Origin: Acanthaster planci
Taxonomy: Eukaryota > Echinodermata > Asteroidea > Valvatida > Acanthasteridae
Length of the DNA: 64,000 nucleotides
Assembly (NCBI RefSeq): GCF_001949145.1
Contig: NW_019091368.1
Location: forward strand, 1,320,138 to 1,384,137
Direction of reading: 5' to 3'
In this document: positions 1-14,410 of the stretch, piece by piece
How positions within the stretch are numbered: the first letter of the stretch is position 1
How the letters are laid out: every line of letters starts with the position of its first letter
Translations under genes and position numbers: made by a program
The notes under the pieces: generated by a model
The model's input: the letters and a program-made list of their open reading frames with translations, nothing else
The model's database searches: none
What the model was told of the DNA's origin: nothing

Positions 1-29
1 NNNNNNNNNNNNNNNNNNNNNNNNNNNNN
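1..29. other. assembly gap (N run)
   Basis: Bases 1-29 are all N, so the window starts at an assembly gap or padded contig edge. Nothing can be read here. Confidence 0.99.
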
Positions 30-2850
30 TGTGGGGGCACTTTTAATGCTAATGAGCTGGTCAGAAATTCTCACTTGAATTAGTGGTCTGCACCCGTAAG
101 ACCTACCCGGCACGCTTCATGCATTTCCTGGATGTCACAGCCAAGTACAAGTATTTAGGCCAAAAGAAAATTATGCTTCCTCTTTCCCTACAACCCTATT
201 CGATTAAAAAAACAACAAAATAATTACCTACCAACCTACCATGTTTTTAGACGCCAGAAAGTTTTCGTAGGTTTTTATAAGTTTACACGTTGGTGCATAT
301 TATCCCAACATGTACAGTATTTTTAGTAAAGGTTTCCAGACATGTATATGTACCTTATATGCTTACATATGAATGTTTGCTGGTCCAAGGTTTGAGGATT
401 AACCATTTAAAAATTTCCACCAACTTTTTCAGTCACAAACAGTTCCTCACCACAAAGTGAATGGGTACATTTTAACAATTATAAATATAGGATATAACAT
501 TGTACATGTGCCCTGGCTATGACATAACTCTATAACACATGTACATGTACCGGTGTATAAGTGTGTACAATTTGTTCTTTTCTTTTTCTCCTTGGATTTG
601 TAAATTTATACACCCAGCCGTACCGGTTTATTAAAATTCCCCTGAGAACAGGCCAATTTATTTCAAGAAATGCATTTTTCTCTGTGACAGATTGTGTTTG
701 TATGCTTCCCTGACTTCCTCATCACAGCACATCAATCACGACCAAGGCGCAGCCTGGGTATCATTCCTTCCATTTGTGTATAATGGGATTACGGTCACAT
801 CGCTCATTCTAATTACTAGGTTCGATTGCATACGAGACCTCGACACCAGTGCTTAAGTACACAAGTCTGTGGGGGCCAGGACTGCGGATCATTAGATAAT
901 ACCAGGCCCACTGATCGCAGCCAAGGAAAAACGTATCACATGTCTGCACTAGCTTCCACAAAGCAATGAAGCTCAAGCACAGTTTATTATTTTATGTGAC
1001 CAGTTTTCAACTGAATGCACGCACAAAAAATCCAATTTCTGAACAAGAATACATGTAAATGTCCGCACATCGTCTGTGAGCTGAGGCTTACACTTAAGGC
1101 CGTTTCATACTTCAAGCACATGCAAAAGAATTTGACATTACAAAACGCTGAACGGAGGTGTGGTTCAACAGTCCCAGTATTTCATCTGACTTTACAAAGC
1201 CACATTCATGTTCACTTTTGAACCAAGTGAACCGGCCTTGACAACGTGGAGAAACATGTGCGGGTACATCATATGCACACACTTGTTCAAGAGAGTGAAT
1301 GGTACTGAATACCCACAGCGAGGTTTTCAGGTGAATGCGCACAAAGAAAACAACATGCTCGCATTGAGAGGAATTTACCTCAGCACGGACGCACAGCCAG
1401 AATGATGCTGAAGTGTCCCTGTATGTTTTGCATACATGTACATGTGTAAAATCATGAGGAATTTTGAATATGTACATGTACATGTATTCAGAACTTAGTA
1501 CTGGGCTCAAGTACATGTACATTGTAATAATTGTTAATTTTGTTAGGAAACTTGTACAAAAAAATCAAAAGTATTATTTCGACCCTCAAAATGTGGTAAT
1601 GTCACTTTTGAATTTCATTTTCCATAAACATCACACTCAACTTTTCTAAACAAATTATTCAGCCAAAAAGATAAATACCAAAACTGTAAGAAGACTTTTT
1701 CTTCTACTTCTGCTTTTTCTTGCCAAATTACCGTTCAAGCACATGGAACTCTTTCAAATTTCACAAGTACTGTAGCCAACTGCTTCATCCCTAACATTCT
1801 TCAAATCAATGAGGGCTTTATGAGTGGCATACCAGTTGGTGGTCACTCCTGCTTGCTGTCCAGTGAGTGACCAAACACAAAAGACCCTACCATTTCAAAA
1901 ATTCCTTCCCTGTTATAAGAAAAGGACCACTCAACATTCTACACACTGCAGATTAGCATTCCAGCCAGATGCCTTCTGGCAATGCATAACCTGAGTCCAG
2001 CTTCACTGGTACCCTCCACCACACCCACACAGGTCATCCATGGTTGACCATGCATTTTTGCAGGGGTTTGGGTTGGCAGGTCACCGGGAATGTTTTTCTG
2101 AGTTGGCGTGATGCTTTTCAGTCCGTGTTTTCTGTGTGTTGAGACACGCTGTCAGGAAAAGCAGTGATCGATGGGGCCTGCAGCCCAAAGTAATTGATGT
2201 CTTCATTTGTCACTGGTTGACAGGTTTATCACAACATTCATGTTGCTGACAGGAAAGCAAGCATATTGCGAATTGTAGCAACTTGAGAATAGAGAAAAGG
2301 CTACACCTTCAACTTCAATAAAGGCCATGTCACGGCACCCATGTCCATACAGGTCTATACATAAATGCGAACACCGGTCTTCCCCGAATATCATCAATCA
2401 CACTGAACTTTGTGTACACCCTGTTCACCCAACCATACCGGTATCTGTGCAGTACTTTTAATACCAACTACATGTACCAGTACATGTAATAAGTGACCAA
2501 TTAAATCTAACTTCAAGTACACCTACATGTAATCGTAAATGATTTTTAAGTCCCCGATTGTAGCTTGAAGTGACTCCATGTACCGGTACACACATGTGGT
2601 CTGTAGATAAATTGAACAGGTCATGTACATGTAACCTGTACCAAATGCAAAAGCCCACAAACGATGACATAATAGCCAAATATATCCCCAGTGTGCACAA
2701 ACAAATCAGTTCATCAATTTAAGCATGTACATGTACCGGTACCCTGCCCATGACTGATAAATGCAATGGAACTTGATAAAGACAGCACAAAAAGGCAGCT
2801 GCACACATGTAATGTGTACATGTACATGTACCGGTATGTACATGTACATG

Positions 2851-3008
2851 TGGAGCTGCATGTGTGTACCAAATGAGAAATCAATCCAGAGACAATTTGA
2901 CCACTGACATCTACATGCACGTGTACATGTGGAGCTGCATGTGTGTACCAAATGAGAAATCAATCCAGAGACAATTTGACCACTGACATCTACATGTACG
3001 TGTACATG
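2851..3008. repeat. 79-bp tandem duplication (two copies)
   Basis: Positions 2851-2929 and 2930-3008 are nearly identical 79-bp units in direct tandem. The only difference I see is C versus T within the ACATGyACG word near each unit's end. Both units begin TGGAGCTGCATG and end in the palindromic word TGTACATG, so the junction lies in that word. This points to a recent local duplication, possibly by slippage or unequal exchange at the TGTACATG words. Confidence 0.9.
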
Positions 3009-6000
3009 TACTGCTTTTTTCTGATTCTCAATGGGCATTATTCTTCCACCATTTACAACAACTGGACTAAACACGTTCTTTTTGATCAAACACGTTTTAT
3101 CTACCCTATTTATTAACATACCTGGTACACTTACATTGTATATTGGGCATGTATATCTTGCAAGTTGTTACTGTTAGCAACCTTTGTGTGCAGGTACACT
3201 TTTACTTAGAGGTCAGTATTATGGTTGGCCTCTAAGCAATATCCCCCAACAATACAAATCCAGGCTCTTTAATCAGTGACTCATACACCAGGACAGGGAA
3301 GGTAGCACCTCATTCCAATGTGCCTATTGTCCTTATGATTCCTGTTCACAAGATTAAACAGTTAAGATACCCAGTGCGCTGTATTAAGGTCTTTAATAAC
3401 TCACAGTGTAGCATATATCTGTACAGTGGGCATCCCAAAGCCCCATCATGCATAGACATGTACCAGTCATACATGAGCTTTTATTTTGGGACAATGGAAG
3501 TGGGGAAAATTCTTTCATGATTTCAAACCGTAGGTGTTTTTTTGAACTTTCAGAACATGGGAGTTTTATTTTTATGTCAACAAGTTGTAGCTGCATGGTA
3601 TGCACTGCAAGGTACCACATAACCTGTTAAGTGAATAAATATAATGAAAATGTACATGTACATGTATACTCAGGTCCTATATCATGATCACGGTAACTCT
3701 TTCATCGCGGTATGGGAATCTTTGCATTTTGCGTTGCCAGTGAGTTCCCAATCGGCAATATTCGCCCAGGTAATCAATGATTTATGGCCTAAGGATAAGT
3801 TTCATTAAAACAGAGAGAAAAATTGGGACGTGTTCAATACCGTATTTGCTCCATGTACATGTAGGAACAAGCAGATGCTGTCTACATGTAAACAGAATTA
3901 CATCTTCATGTACATGTACATGTATGTGTTGGGAAAACACCACATACAATGTACATGTAACGTGCATAGATTCCTTCACGTTTGGCGCAGGCCGCCCCTG
4001 TGCAGCAAATTTCTGTCAGAGTGTTCTGTCTCCGCGTACATGTGCGCCGTGTGCTTGGTTGAAATTTTTCCCACTAGCCTGTCTTTGATTGACAAGCCCT
4101 GTGATGCACATTTACGATACAATGTATATCATTGATGGTGTACGTGTACGCACACATGCATGTCTTCATAACGTTAACTGCATTACTGGAGATGCCCCTG
4201 GCACAGTAGTGAGAAATCATGCTGGTTTATCATTGGTGGAAAAGTAAAAAGTATAAACGAAAAATAATAAGTAGTGTAACAAGAAGTTTACAATCAAATA
4301 CTGTACCTTAATTACTGGTGGCACACTGCAAACTGTAGGTGTTTGCACATCACAGTGAACCACTGTTTCTCCATCCTTTGCTGAATTCTCATTCTTGGGC
4401 CACCTGGCGCCACCTCAAGATGAGAGCCGTTCAGAATGCGTTTTATTTTGAAGAAAGAATAACAGTAACGACCGAAGTGTTCATTTACTGTATCTGCCTT
4501 GATCAAACTCTCCTCCAAGCAACAAGAGGGTCATGGAGGTCACTGTCTGCCAGGTGATGTTTTCACTCACAATAAACACTGGAGGTTAAAGAGTAGCATG
4601 GCTTCCAAATATCACCATGCTGATGCATGTGAGCCAAGGCATAGAAACAAGGTTTCAAAACAAGACCAGATTTGCAACAAGTGGCTTACTACAATGAGAT
4701 GGCTACAATTCTACCCAAACCATTCTCCAGTAGTGTACCGTACATGTTCAGATGTTTGTTCAGCGCAAATATGAGCAATAGTAAGTATACAAGTGCTATG
4801 TGTCAATTTGTGCCAAAATTTTCAACTGCACTTCAGGCATGTTTGATTTTACCAGACAAACAAAACTACCTCCTCAGAGAGTTTAAAAAAAAAACTCTTT
4901 CATATCGTGGGAACCGGGACAAAAATCGTTCACTACTGTATGAGACCACTGTTGGGAATACAGATGGCTTTCATACAGTAATCTGAGTGTGGAGTACAAT
5001 GAGGTTTTTATCTGAAACATACAGGTTGGCTTCTTATTCCTCCACGATTAGACTAGGAGAAAATGTCCTTGAAATTAATGAATATAATGCGTGCTATCCT
5101 GCATGCACTACCTTCCATTTGTACTGCACACTTGCATTGCACAGTATCCAGTACGTACATGTACGCATGTACAGTACCTTAGGCCAAACAAAATAATCAT
5201 TGTGCTTCCGGTTACAAGCCCCAACCTAGCAAATCGCGCTGACCCTAAATCTTTTTTTATTGAAAAAGAAAAAAAACAAAAATACAGTTGCTAACCCTGT
5301 GCTTATTTCAGGGAGGTGAAATCTCCGCTTGTTTGTTGAGTGTGCCTAATTTCATTTTCCACTTTTTTCTGCAATTGACAGGTGGATTTGTCTCATTCTT
5401 CTTCGTTGCGTTTCTCTTCTCTTTTTTTTTTTCTACTGACACGACGCGATTGCCAGGCCAAACTTTGCCTGTCCTCATTCGGACACCAAACAGCACTGGA
5501 GCTCCGAAATGCACATGACTAAGTCTACTGGGACACACACGTGTACTGTACAGGTGTGAACAATGATGGCCCGGAAGTGCAAGCCTTACTTGTGTAAACA
5601 GCATCCTGGGACCATCCGGTCATTGTGTTATGATTGGCTGCCAATTAACATCAATATTCATACATGTGTCAGTGGGACTCATTACAGCCATTCCCCAGTG
5701 AGTTTAAGTAGTGACAAACAATCTCCACTATAACTAGTGGTAACACACATTTTACTGTGAATTTACAGCTTGAAATATTGCCGATAGAGGGTTTCATGAC
5801 AACTGGCGTGGGGCGCGCAAAGTTATTGTGTCATGCATCATCGCACAGATGTCATACTTGTGCTCTACGGGCATCGTTTAGTCCGAGTTTTCAAACAATT
5901 TTGGGACATTACATGTAACTCATCAAAATGTCAGTGCAACACAAATGTATAATTGTCCAAAGGGGCTCTGACTTGGATACAATTTTTTACGAGACCGATG

Positions 6001-7689
6001 CTCAAGTTAGGAATCTGCGGGGAAAAAAACAGTGGATGGAAGACATGGTAGACCGTCAAAATCACCATTTAGTAAAAAGAAATTTAAATAAAATAAAAAA
6101 TCTCTAACTTAAAATTTTTCAATCAAAAACTTTAGAAGAAAAAAGAAATACTACCCACCTACACAAACTATTTTTTTTTATCCTAACCCCCAAGCATATT
6201 GTTTGGCTTACACTACACAGTACTACAAAATACTAAGTAATAGTCTGAGCCTGAAGGACCCAGTGCTACAGATTACTACTTCTGGCTAGGTTACTTCCAT
6301 TGTTACTCACACAGAGAATAAAGCCATGCATTCATAGTGCCACAGCGCTGTATGGTACATTGTCTTATCTATTGTATCTTATGGCTTCACAGAACAATAA
6401 GGTCATGTCCTCTTACAAGCGACAGCGCTCAGTACTGCATTTTACTACAAGTAGTAATTTGTAGTATTATGTTGGGTTAGGGTTAATATAATAGGAAACA
6501 CAACAATTTTTTTGTTTGGCCTTATGGCTGTACTAATCTTTATGTGTATTTTGGTCAAGGAGTGCACCTGAAAGTGGAAACATAGGGAAATTAACAGTTG
6601 GGGGCTACAACGTTTACATCCTACAGTGATTGAGAATCAACAAAACAGTCTGTCAATGGAATGAGCAAAATGCTGCACACATACTTACATGTACATACAT
6701 GTACATGCACATATGATCTACCAGTACAGTAGAATAGGAACTTTTTGTCTCTTTGTCACTAGTGGGGAAGTACCAAAAGTATGTGCAAAGAGCAGATAGT
6801 GTCAGCCGATGTTTATCGACCAATCAACAGCCTTGGTCTCATTTCTGACCAATGACTCCACATGGCTTGCGTGAGGTGTCATAAAATGTACACACATGCC
6901 AGCACATGTATGTGCAGTACGTACATGAGACATGTACATGAGACATGTACGATATGCCTGCCATGCTTAGACTTGGGGGGGGGAATTTACTCACATCCTT
7001 GGACAACATTATACATGTACCATTAGAAGAACTGTTTTTGTCACTAACCCTTTCTATTCAAAGGCAACATTCAAGCGAACATTGGTTGGTTTTCAATTTT
7101 CCACAAAAGCACTACACTGATGCTGCAATTCCAATACCATGATGGTTACAACCACAGTCATCTCAACGGAAATTCTCACGGCATTTCTCCAAGGGTGTGG
7201 TTCACGGGTCAAGTTGGGTTAAGGGACTGGTGACCAGCAGCATGTAATGACTTTGTGGTGGGAGGACTGTTGAAGCCAGTTCTGAGCAGTACACTGAGGC
7301 TTACCACAGTATGAAGATCTGGTAGGGGGGGTACCTGTAGTCATGACACTGTTGCAATGTACATGTATGCAACAGCTACCGTATTGTCATACTCTGTGCA
7401 CTTGTGATCTAACAGGTTTGTGAAGGGTAACTAAAGGTTTTGGAATCACAGTCACATTAAATGCAAACTCTGAAGCTTGTATGATTTTCAAAGAAGTGTC
7501 ATAGCGATGGGCTCTACCTCTGGATCAAAAATCAATCAATCACCCCATCCTGACTTTCTAGGATCATCCAAAGGTCACGCAGAAATGTTGCACTATATCT
7601 AAATGAAGTCAGAACTGTTGTTCCGGTAATTGTTACGTTGATTTTGTACAGTTTTGTTCCAAAAAAACAAAAGTCACACGGAGTTACTA

Positions 7690-7880
7690 CACAGGGATGG
7701 GTTTGTGAGTTTGTTTCTGCATTCAATTGGGGACCATGAACAATAGAGGACAATAACGTTCCCAATTCACACAGGGTCCCCGATTGACAACTGTGTACGA
7801 AACATATGGTTGGTCTTCTAAAAAAGGTTAAACTACAAACAAAAGAGGAACAATAGGGGGTCCCCAGTTGCAGGCAAATA
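7690..7880 (-). repeat. dispersed repeat, copy A (matches 25,285-25,455 inverted)
   Basis: This stretch matches the reverse complement of 25,285-25,455. Shared blocks appear in the same order: a GGTCTTC block, an ACAAAAGnGGAACAATnGGG block, a GTTGCAGGCAAA block and a TTGGGGACC block. Similarity is high but gapped, as expected for two old copies of one interspersed element. No transposase or RT similarity is visible and no terminal repeats were identified. Confidence 0.7.
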
Positions 7881-9250
7881 CACCCTTGGGTGTGTGTGGA
7901 AGCCTTACAGGTACTTCATAAAATTCAGCTCTTCTGACATGATGGTTTGTCACTGTCACCATTGAGACCATTATGTTGTTGGTTTTTTAATAAGACAATA
8001 ATGTGCCCACATCAGCACAAACTACACGTATGGGAACATATAATGTCCCAACACAGAGAAAGTTATCCTCCATCAATATCTGTCCATTTCTATGCAGGTA
8101 CTTCCTTGTTCTTTTCTTCTACACTTCTTTTCGCTTCAGTCTGCTTCTCTGCAGACATCTTGCAGTGATCTTGGCACCGCAGCTTGATCCGCTGTGACAC
8201 TGCCCGTCTACACTCCAAATCCCATGGTGAATTTCACCTACCTTGGGACACCTGGCCAAAAGGTCTTTCCCTTCGAAAGTGTTGGCTAAGGCTTTAGCTA
8301 TGTTGAACTTTTCCGAGGGGGTTATTGCATTGTGTGCCTCAGAAAACTACATGCATAAGGAGCTTTTTGTGGGTATCATCTAAACTGTTTCATTGGACCA
8401 AGCAAATGCACAGTGAATCTATGTGCCTAGACCATTTCGGTTAGGATACATCCTCACTGTTTTAACATCATGCAACTGCCCTCATGAAAAAGAAAATCAG
8501 AAACAGCCTCAGTCCTCCAAAATCCACTGATATTTCTTGAATATGTTCTGTGGTGGGGTGCCCACTGCCACAATCCTTCAAATTCCTCGGGCAATTCCTC
8601 TCATTATGTTGAGGCAGTGTGAATGGTATCCTGGGGCAGTATGGAGGATTTCTATAAGGGCATTAATTTATGCTTGGCTGAACATCAACAACACAAGGTC
8701 TAACCCACACCCTTGAGACAACATACCGGTATCCTTCGCAATGAGCAGTGCAATTTTGCCATTCCGCCTCAATCCTCACAAATCCTCCAAAACCAACCCA
8801 GAGGATTTTGAAGGATTGAGAACGGTGAGCGTTAAATTGTACATAACTACATGTATAGAAAACAAATGAACCTGAGAAAGATGGTTCCAACTTTTGTCCA
8901 ATCTTTCAACTTTGTCTAAAGTAACATGCACACCTACTGTTTAACTCTCAATCCCCGACACCTAGCAGTGGCACGGCTGCCCAGCAGAATACGACATCTA
9001 ACAGCTCTAAAGATGAAAGTGTGATGCCCGCTGAAACCAACAGAATCTAACACTACAACAGCTAGAAAACAAAAGGCTTTTTGTTCACTGCCTTCATCAA
9101 CAACATCCAACAGAAAGTGCCCACTGTTGGATATTGTTGGGTTCATACAGTAGATGTCTACAACTCTACATGTACTGTAGCTGCAAGTCTTTGATCAAAT
9201 TACAAATGTTAGAGCACATGCTCACAAAGCAGCTAAATGCATGCACAGAC

Positions 9251-9282
9251 GTACATAAGACCAGTCGTACATAAGACCAGTC
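9251..9282. repeat. 16-bp direct tandem duplication
   Basis: The unit GTACATAAGACCAGTC occurs twice head to tail (9251-9266 and 9267-9282). It is a short local duplication with no apparent function. Confidence 0.85.
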
Positions 9283-12200
9283 GTGGGGACAAGGCAGTCA
9301 TGTTTTTATTGGTTAACGTTTACATTGGCTCAACTCATGTTTTGGATATACAGGAAACCAATCCAGAGGGACTGAATAGACTTGTAAATGTACCATGTAT
9401 TTGTTTTGCCTTTTAAAGTTGTGTAATCCACGTTGTTTATTATTTCACTGATCATTTCGAAGACTGTTAAAAAAACAAACAAAAGAACTGCTGCATGGCC
9501 CACCCAGGAAGGACACAAATCCGGTTTACCAAAACTAGTAATTTTGAGGACTTGGGAAAGTTTAGGTTGAGTAACGACACGCTGCTTACACTTGAAGATT
9601 GCATACCTGAAAGTGACACGGATCCTACCGGTATATTAGGCACTTCAAGTTTTTGCCTCTAACGTTAGTGTATCATTGGAGTAATATTTGACTTCCAATT
9701 TTAAAAGAGGTGAAATTTAATCAAACTCCAAATATTCCGATTCATAAATGTGGGTTCTACATAACCGCTACAAAGTTCCAATGAAATTTTATTGGGGCCC
9801 AATTTCCAATTTTTTTTCTCAAAGTGCAAAATGAACTCTTTAAAATGCACTCTGAAACATTTTTTTTACAACTTTTTATTTGGTACCAGTACATGTATGT
9901 CAGGGGAGGTAATAATGATTTCCTAAAATTCATCAAGTTTAAAGAACTTCTGATATTTTGGGAGGGATTTTCTGAGATTTTTTGAAGGGCACCAGGTTAG
10001 GGGACACTCAGTTCAATTCTTGCCCAATTTCCAGACGCCAACGTGTCCGACTTTCAGACGAAATTCCATGACACTGAACTTGTTTACAAAGGTTCAAAAG
10101 AATGTATCATGAAGGCATTAGCATCACTATTCAACCGGGTGGATTTAAAGTTTTTCAACAGAGAGGTTCGGCAGCACGATATGAAGAAAGTCAAGTGAAC
10201 ATCAAAGTGTACCACGTAATACTCTTCATGTACTAGCACTTAATGTGCAGAATGTGCGATGACTTCCATAGTCAGCACCCCAGAGCAGTTTATACACCAC
10301 TGCGGCTAATACGGCTAACGCCGACTTTAAATCTTAATTTGTAGATTTTTGCTTGGTGCGGCTTATTCTGCGCACCGCCTATATTCCAAAAATTACAGTA
10401 ATTACTAGACAAGGTGTACATCATACATGTACATGCACCAAGCCCATAAAAAGAAACAATGGGCTCTGTTTCAATTCATTTGAATTTAATGTGTTTAATT
10501 CACTGAAATGTGATGTACATGTACCGGTACCTGTACGAGCATCTAACGCTAACAAGAGATCCCAGTGTTTTCCACAATGCAAATATTGTGTACAATGGCC
10601 TACATGTACATGTACATCAGTGTGTGGCGTGTTCTCTTAGGTTATGCAGTGCATCAAACCATCATGTATCCATGCACAATAATGCAGTTAAATGTTTCAC
10701 AAACTGATTTATTATTGATCGCTTGCAGCAGGTGTATCCATTTATCGCTCAATTCCCCCACGAAACTAAGCACTCAAATGTTTCATCACTGGGATCTGTC
10801 TCTTTCCAGATGTGAATTTTTTTAAGGGGGGGATGCATTGCATCACAGAGGCCGTTACAGATAAAAGGGGTCGTAATAATCTAATCAGCATGATGATTCT
10901 GGGACAAGGATTGTGTCACACTTCAACACCACTGGCAAATTTGTGATGTCATAGCTACCAGTAACAGTCATGCTGCAATATTGCCAAAGTAGAACAAATA
11001 AATTTCAACTCCACACCAGCAAACCTGATGATGACTATTCAGTTCAAACAAATTTGAGTAAAATTTGAGCCAGTGTTCAAACAAATAAAGCCAATAGACT
11101 GGTTGATATATCAAGAACAGTAACACATGTAAAACTTCTGAGCATTACTTACATTTTGGAAGGAATGTGAGATGAAGCATACAACAAAATGAAATCCCCT
11201 GTCTGTCCCTTTGGGGTCCCCCCCAAAAGAAAATCAGGTGCGTATTTTTAGTAGTCTTCACTGCTACATGTAGGTGCCCTGCTACTACAGAAATGTACTT
11301 TAACTTTTATTTAGGCTTCCTGATACCGGTACTTATACCAACTAATATGAGTAACACAAACGACACTGTTTCTTATATACATGTAATTGGACAAATCTAA
11401 GTAACGGTACCTCCTATTTAAGCTGCCGCAAGTTTTGACCAACAATAAAATGTCTCCCAATTTGGAAAAAAATAGTTCTGTATCTTTATGTCATTATTAC
11501 CATCAAAATGATGGTCAACCATTTCAAAATAATACATCCCAGTTTGTTTGGGATTCAAATCCTTTTTTACATTTTTGAAAGAAGGCTTCACTAACTTTTT
11601 TGCCACTTTTACAAATATATTTCGCCTCAATGAAAATTAGTCCTAGCAAATAAATGTTCACAACACATAACCAAGACTGATAAACACATCCAAGTTTCTT
11701 TGAGAAATGCAACTCAGCAAGTGTACTTCTTTTATATACATGTTGTCTAATACTAAAAATATTCTTGAATCTCTGCAGACTCTGTACAGGACCAATGAAG
11801 TGGAATCAAGTTGTTTCAATTCTATAAAGTTCAATTTCCCCTCACAGATTTTTGACAAACGGTGTACATGTACCGGTATATGTACCATACCACAAACCAG
11901 TCAAACGTTCTTTCCCTTTAAACTTGCACTGTCCAAATCATATGTAAGCCCGAGTACTGAATTCCACAACTGACAAGAACATTCATCTAGTCACTAACAC
12001 ACAGGATCGACAGCGCAATGCACCAATTTCAATCCCTAGTCCATGTGTTTAAAAGTCACCACATTGGGCTGATCGACATTTATCATCACTCAAAGTGAAT
12101 TTTTTCGGACGGGGAAGGCCTTTGATATTTGATATTTGCCATGCAGTGCTATGTCTAGGGGTTCTAGGCCAGCCAGAACAGTTCCCACTATGACATGCCA

Positions 12201-13782
12201 CGTATACATGGACAGCATGAATGATCAGTGCGCAACCGTACAGTAGGTACCGGTACGTAGCGCAAGACTATGGTGGTGGCACAGAGGACATGAGACCAAT
12301 TTATGAGACACGGAGTAGTCTGCAAGATTGAATAAATGTGGGATTTTTGTTTAAAAACAATAACAAAATATCAAATATTAAAAAAAAATGGGGCAGAAGA
12401 AGAAATCAGAGTGGGCAGTGATGATAAACAAGTCATCAATTTTGATCAACCTTATCCTTTGCTAAGAATCATATCTTACATTGAAGGACATCTCTCCTTC
12501 TGGGAAGAGTTCATTCACAGACATTCCACAAAATTTCTTGCGGAGGTTCATCTGTACCTGGGCACCTGTCTGGATGCATCGACAATTACCAGAATGATGT
12601 GTACAGAATTGTGTATCGCTTTGAAATCAACTTGAAGAGGATGAGAAATAAACCCTATGCTAGTTTAACCATATGTATTAATTCACTACGGACAACGCAG
12701 TGGACATTAATTTAGTAAATGCCGTAGAGTTTTCAATATACATGTACATGTATACATGTAACTCTATGCCATTTGTGGAACTCTTCTCTCGACCATTTTT
12801 GAAGAGGCTTGTGCTTGTAATACACTGGAGCACTGACGGGGCTAAGTGGACATGGGGCGAAGATGTTAGGGGCGAAGTGCTTAGAGGCGACATGGAAATG
12901 GGGTGCAGCGTCTGTAAAAAGTTTCTAGCCGTGCCAGCTTCAGAAAGTGATAATGTGCCCAAATGGAACGACAAAAATACTTAGAAAACAAAACTTTTCA
13001 GATTAGCCACATTTGTGCACAGAGTATCAAGTGATGTCCGAGTGCAGGTGTATGCTATGCATGGGAACTCTTTCCCAAACCAGACATTGCCAAATTAAGT
13101 TGGCCTCAGGCCGGGAAGAGTTCCATTTTCGGACGCGAGTAGTTATTCCCTACAGTGACCTACTACCCTTCAAAGCAAAAAAGTCCAGAGAAGTTCAATT
13201 TAGGAGTGAAAAAGCCAAGTCGTTTACTTCAAAAACACTTAGAATTTTTCACACCAGTCCCATAGCAGAGTTCTTCATGGACACATTTTTTTGGCAGGGC
13301 AGCATGACATCATCAAGATAGTGATGACGTCATTGGGTGCATTATGACGTAATCAAACAGGCGTGAAGATTGCAAGGTGAACTTCCCTCGGGGAAATTTT
13401 AATAAATTTAGTTTCCTCGGATGATCACAATGATGTTTTTAAGGTGATTTTTTTTATTAAGGTGATTTTCTTTCTTTTCTGTTAAAAATTCGTAAGGGGT
13501 ATTCTGGCATGACCTTGCACAATCACTATAACGCTGAAGTCCAACAATGTGACTTGGCTTCTTATAACGTGTTGCTGCAGCACTGCATGTGTATGCGTGT
13601 TTACAAAGCACCAAATGACTTACATACACTACTGCATAGTAACTGTTAAGAGCATCCAAATAGTGATACTACAAAACATGCCCTACAAAAAGAACGCAGT
13701 TGGAAGAATTGCAAACAAATAACAAGATTCTAGGCCCGTTATTGCTATTATTGGCCCATTGGTAGTTCCTGTGTATTCATAC

Positions 13783-13868
13783 CTTATTAATCGGTGATCC
13801 GGAGACGAATAAGCTGCTGTTTGGATATTTTCAAAAGTCTTTTCGATCACCATGTTTTTGATTGCCAT
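13783..13868 (-). CDS. candidate first coding exon of an unidentified gene
   Basis: On the minus strand an ATG at 13868 opens a frame of 28 codons plus 2 bases (starting MAIKNMVIEKTFENIQ) that ends at a good donor, AAG|GTATGA. An AG immediately precedes the GTATGG at the start, but its pyrimidine tract is weak. The residue composition is that of an ordinary soluble protein, unlike the Cys/His-rich chance frames nearby. I do not recognise the protein and found no following exon in 1-13,780. The candidate leader exon at 14,865 upstream, with its strong donor, makes this more plausible, but it may still be a chance frame. Confidence 0.3.
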
Positions 13869-14257
13869 ACCTACACGTGCATCTCCAAAGTTTAGTCAAC
13901 TCAAGTTGAAAATTGCCGAAATTGCTTGGTTTTTTTTCCTGACGGTAACATCTGTGCAGTTGTTCAATTAATGACATCACCGGAATCTTTGTCCGAGTTG
14001 TTCTGATCGCGCCAAGCCGAAATCATCGTGACGAAGTGTGCGTGATACAGGTACATGTATAAGACATGCACACAGCGCTGTGGTAATGCACGCAGCGGTG
14101 CACATTGTATGTACATGGTGTGCGAGACCGGCAGTCACAAAGGTTGATTCGGGGCACCGAGCGGGCAGCACGTAATGGTAGAGATTGTCCTGGCCATTGG
14201 CTCTCGACCGTTTCTATCAGTATTTGTTTCATTTCAAAAGTTTGGCAGAGTGGTAAG

Positions 14258-14366
14258 AATTTTGGCAGGGTGGCAGAAATTGGCTAGGTAGCCTGAAATT
14301 TTGGAGGGGCAGCAGAAATTTAGCTGGGCGGCCTGCCCTACCAAATCTATGGAGAACACTACACTG
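14258..14366 (-). repeat. dispersed repeat with a GTGTTCTCC end, copy 1
   Basis: Read on the minus strand this begins GTGTTCTCC and continues with GGCAGG/GGGCAG and CCAAAATTT-type blocks. Similar openings occur at 57,887 (plus strand) and 59,103 (minus strand). Internally it contains degenerate repeats of a GGCAGAAATTTTGG-like unit. It is probably an old interspersed element end; no coding capacity is seen. Confidence 0.5.
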
Positions 14367-14410
14367 CCATAGGGTTTGTGCACAGGGTGTCAAGTGGCGT
14401 ATGTATGGGC

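Larger units (their letters stand above)
30..13780. other. non-coding region with dispersed repeats, no supported gene
   Basis: I read both strands and found no exon with recognisable protein similarity and matching splice sites. Open frames here are short (mostly under 100 codons), biased to Cys/His/Met/Tyr because of TGTACATG-type words, and usually have an equally long frame on the opposite strand. The stretch holds many ACATGT palindromic words, a 79-bp tandem duplication near 2,851, a 16-bp direct duplication near 9,251 and one copy of a dispersed repeat at 7,690-7,880. It could be intron of the candidate minus-strand gene starting near 15 kb, or intergenic. Confidence 0.6.

Noticed and set aside
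815-850. GGTTCGATT word resembling a tRNA T-loop
   Set aside because: No matching acceptor stem, D-arm or anticodon stem could be built around it.
11658-11888. Minus-strand frame that looked exon-like
   Set aside because: It runs through ACATGT/TACCGGTA repeat words at one end and has no consistent donor/acceptor pair or similarity.
12336-12635. 99-codon plus-strand open frame
   Set aside because: Unrecognised, isolated, no good splice context, AT-rich start; left out as a probable chance frame.
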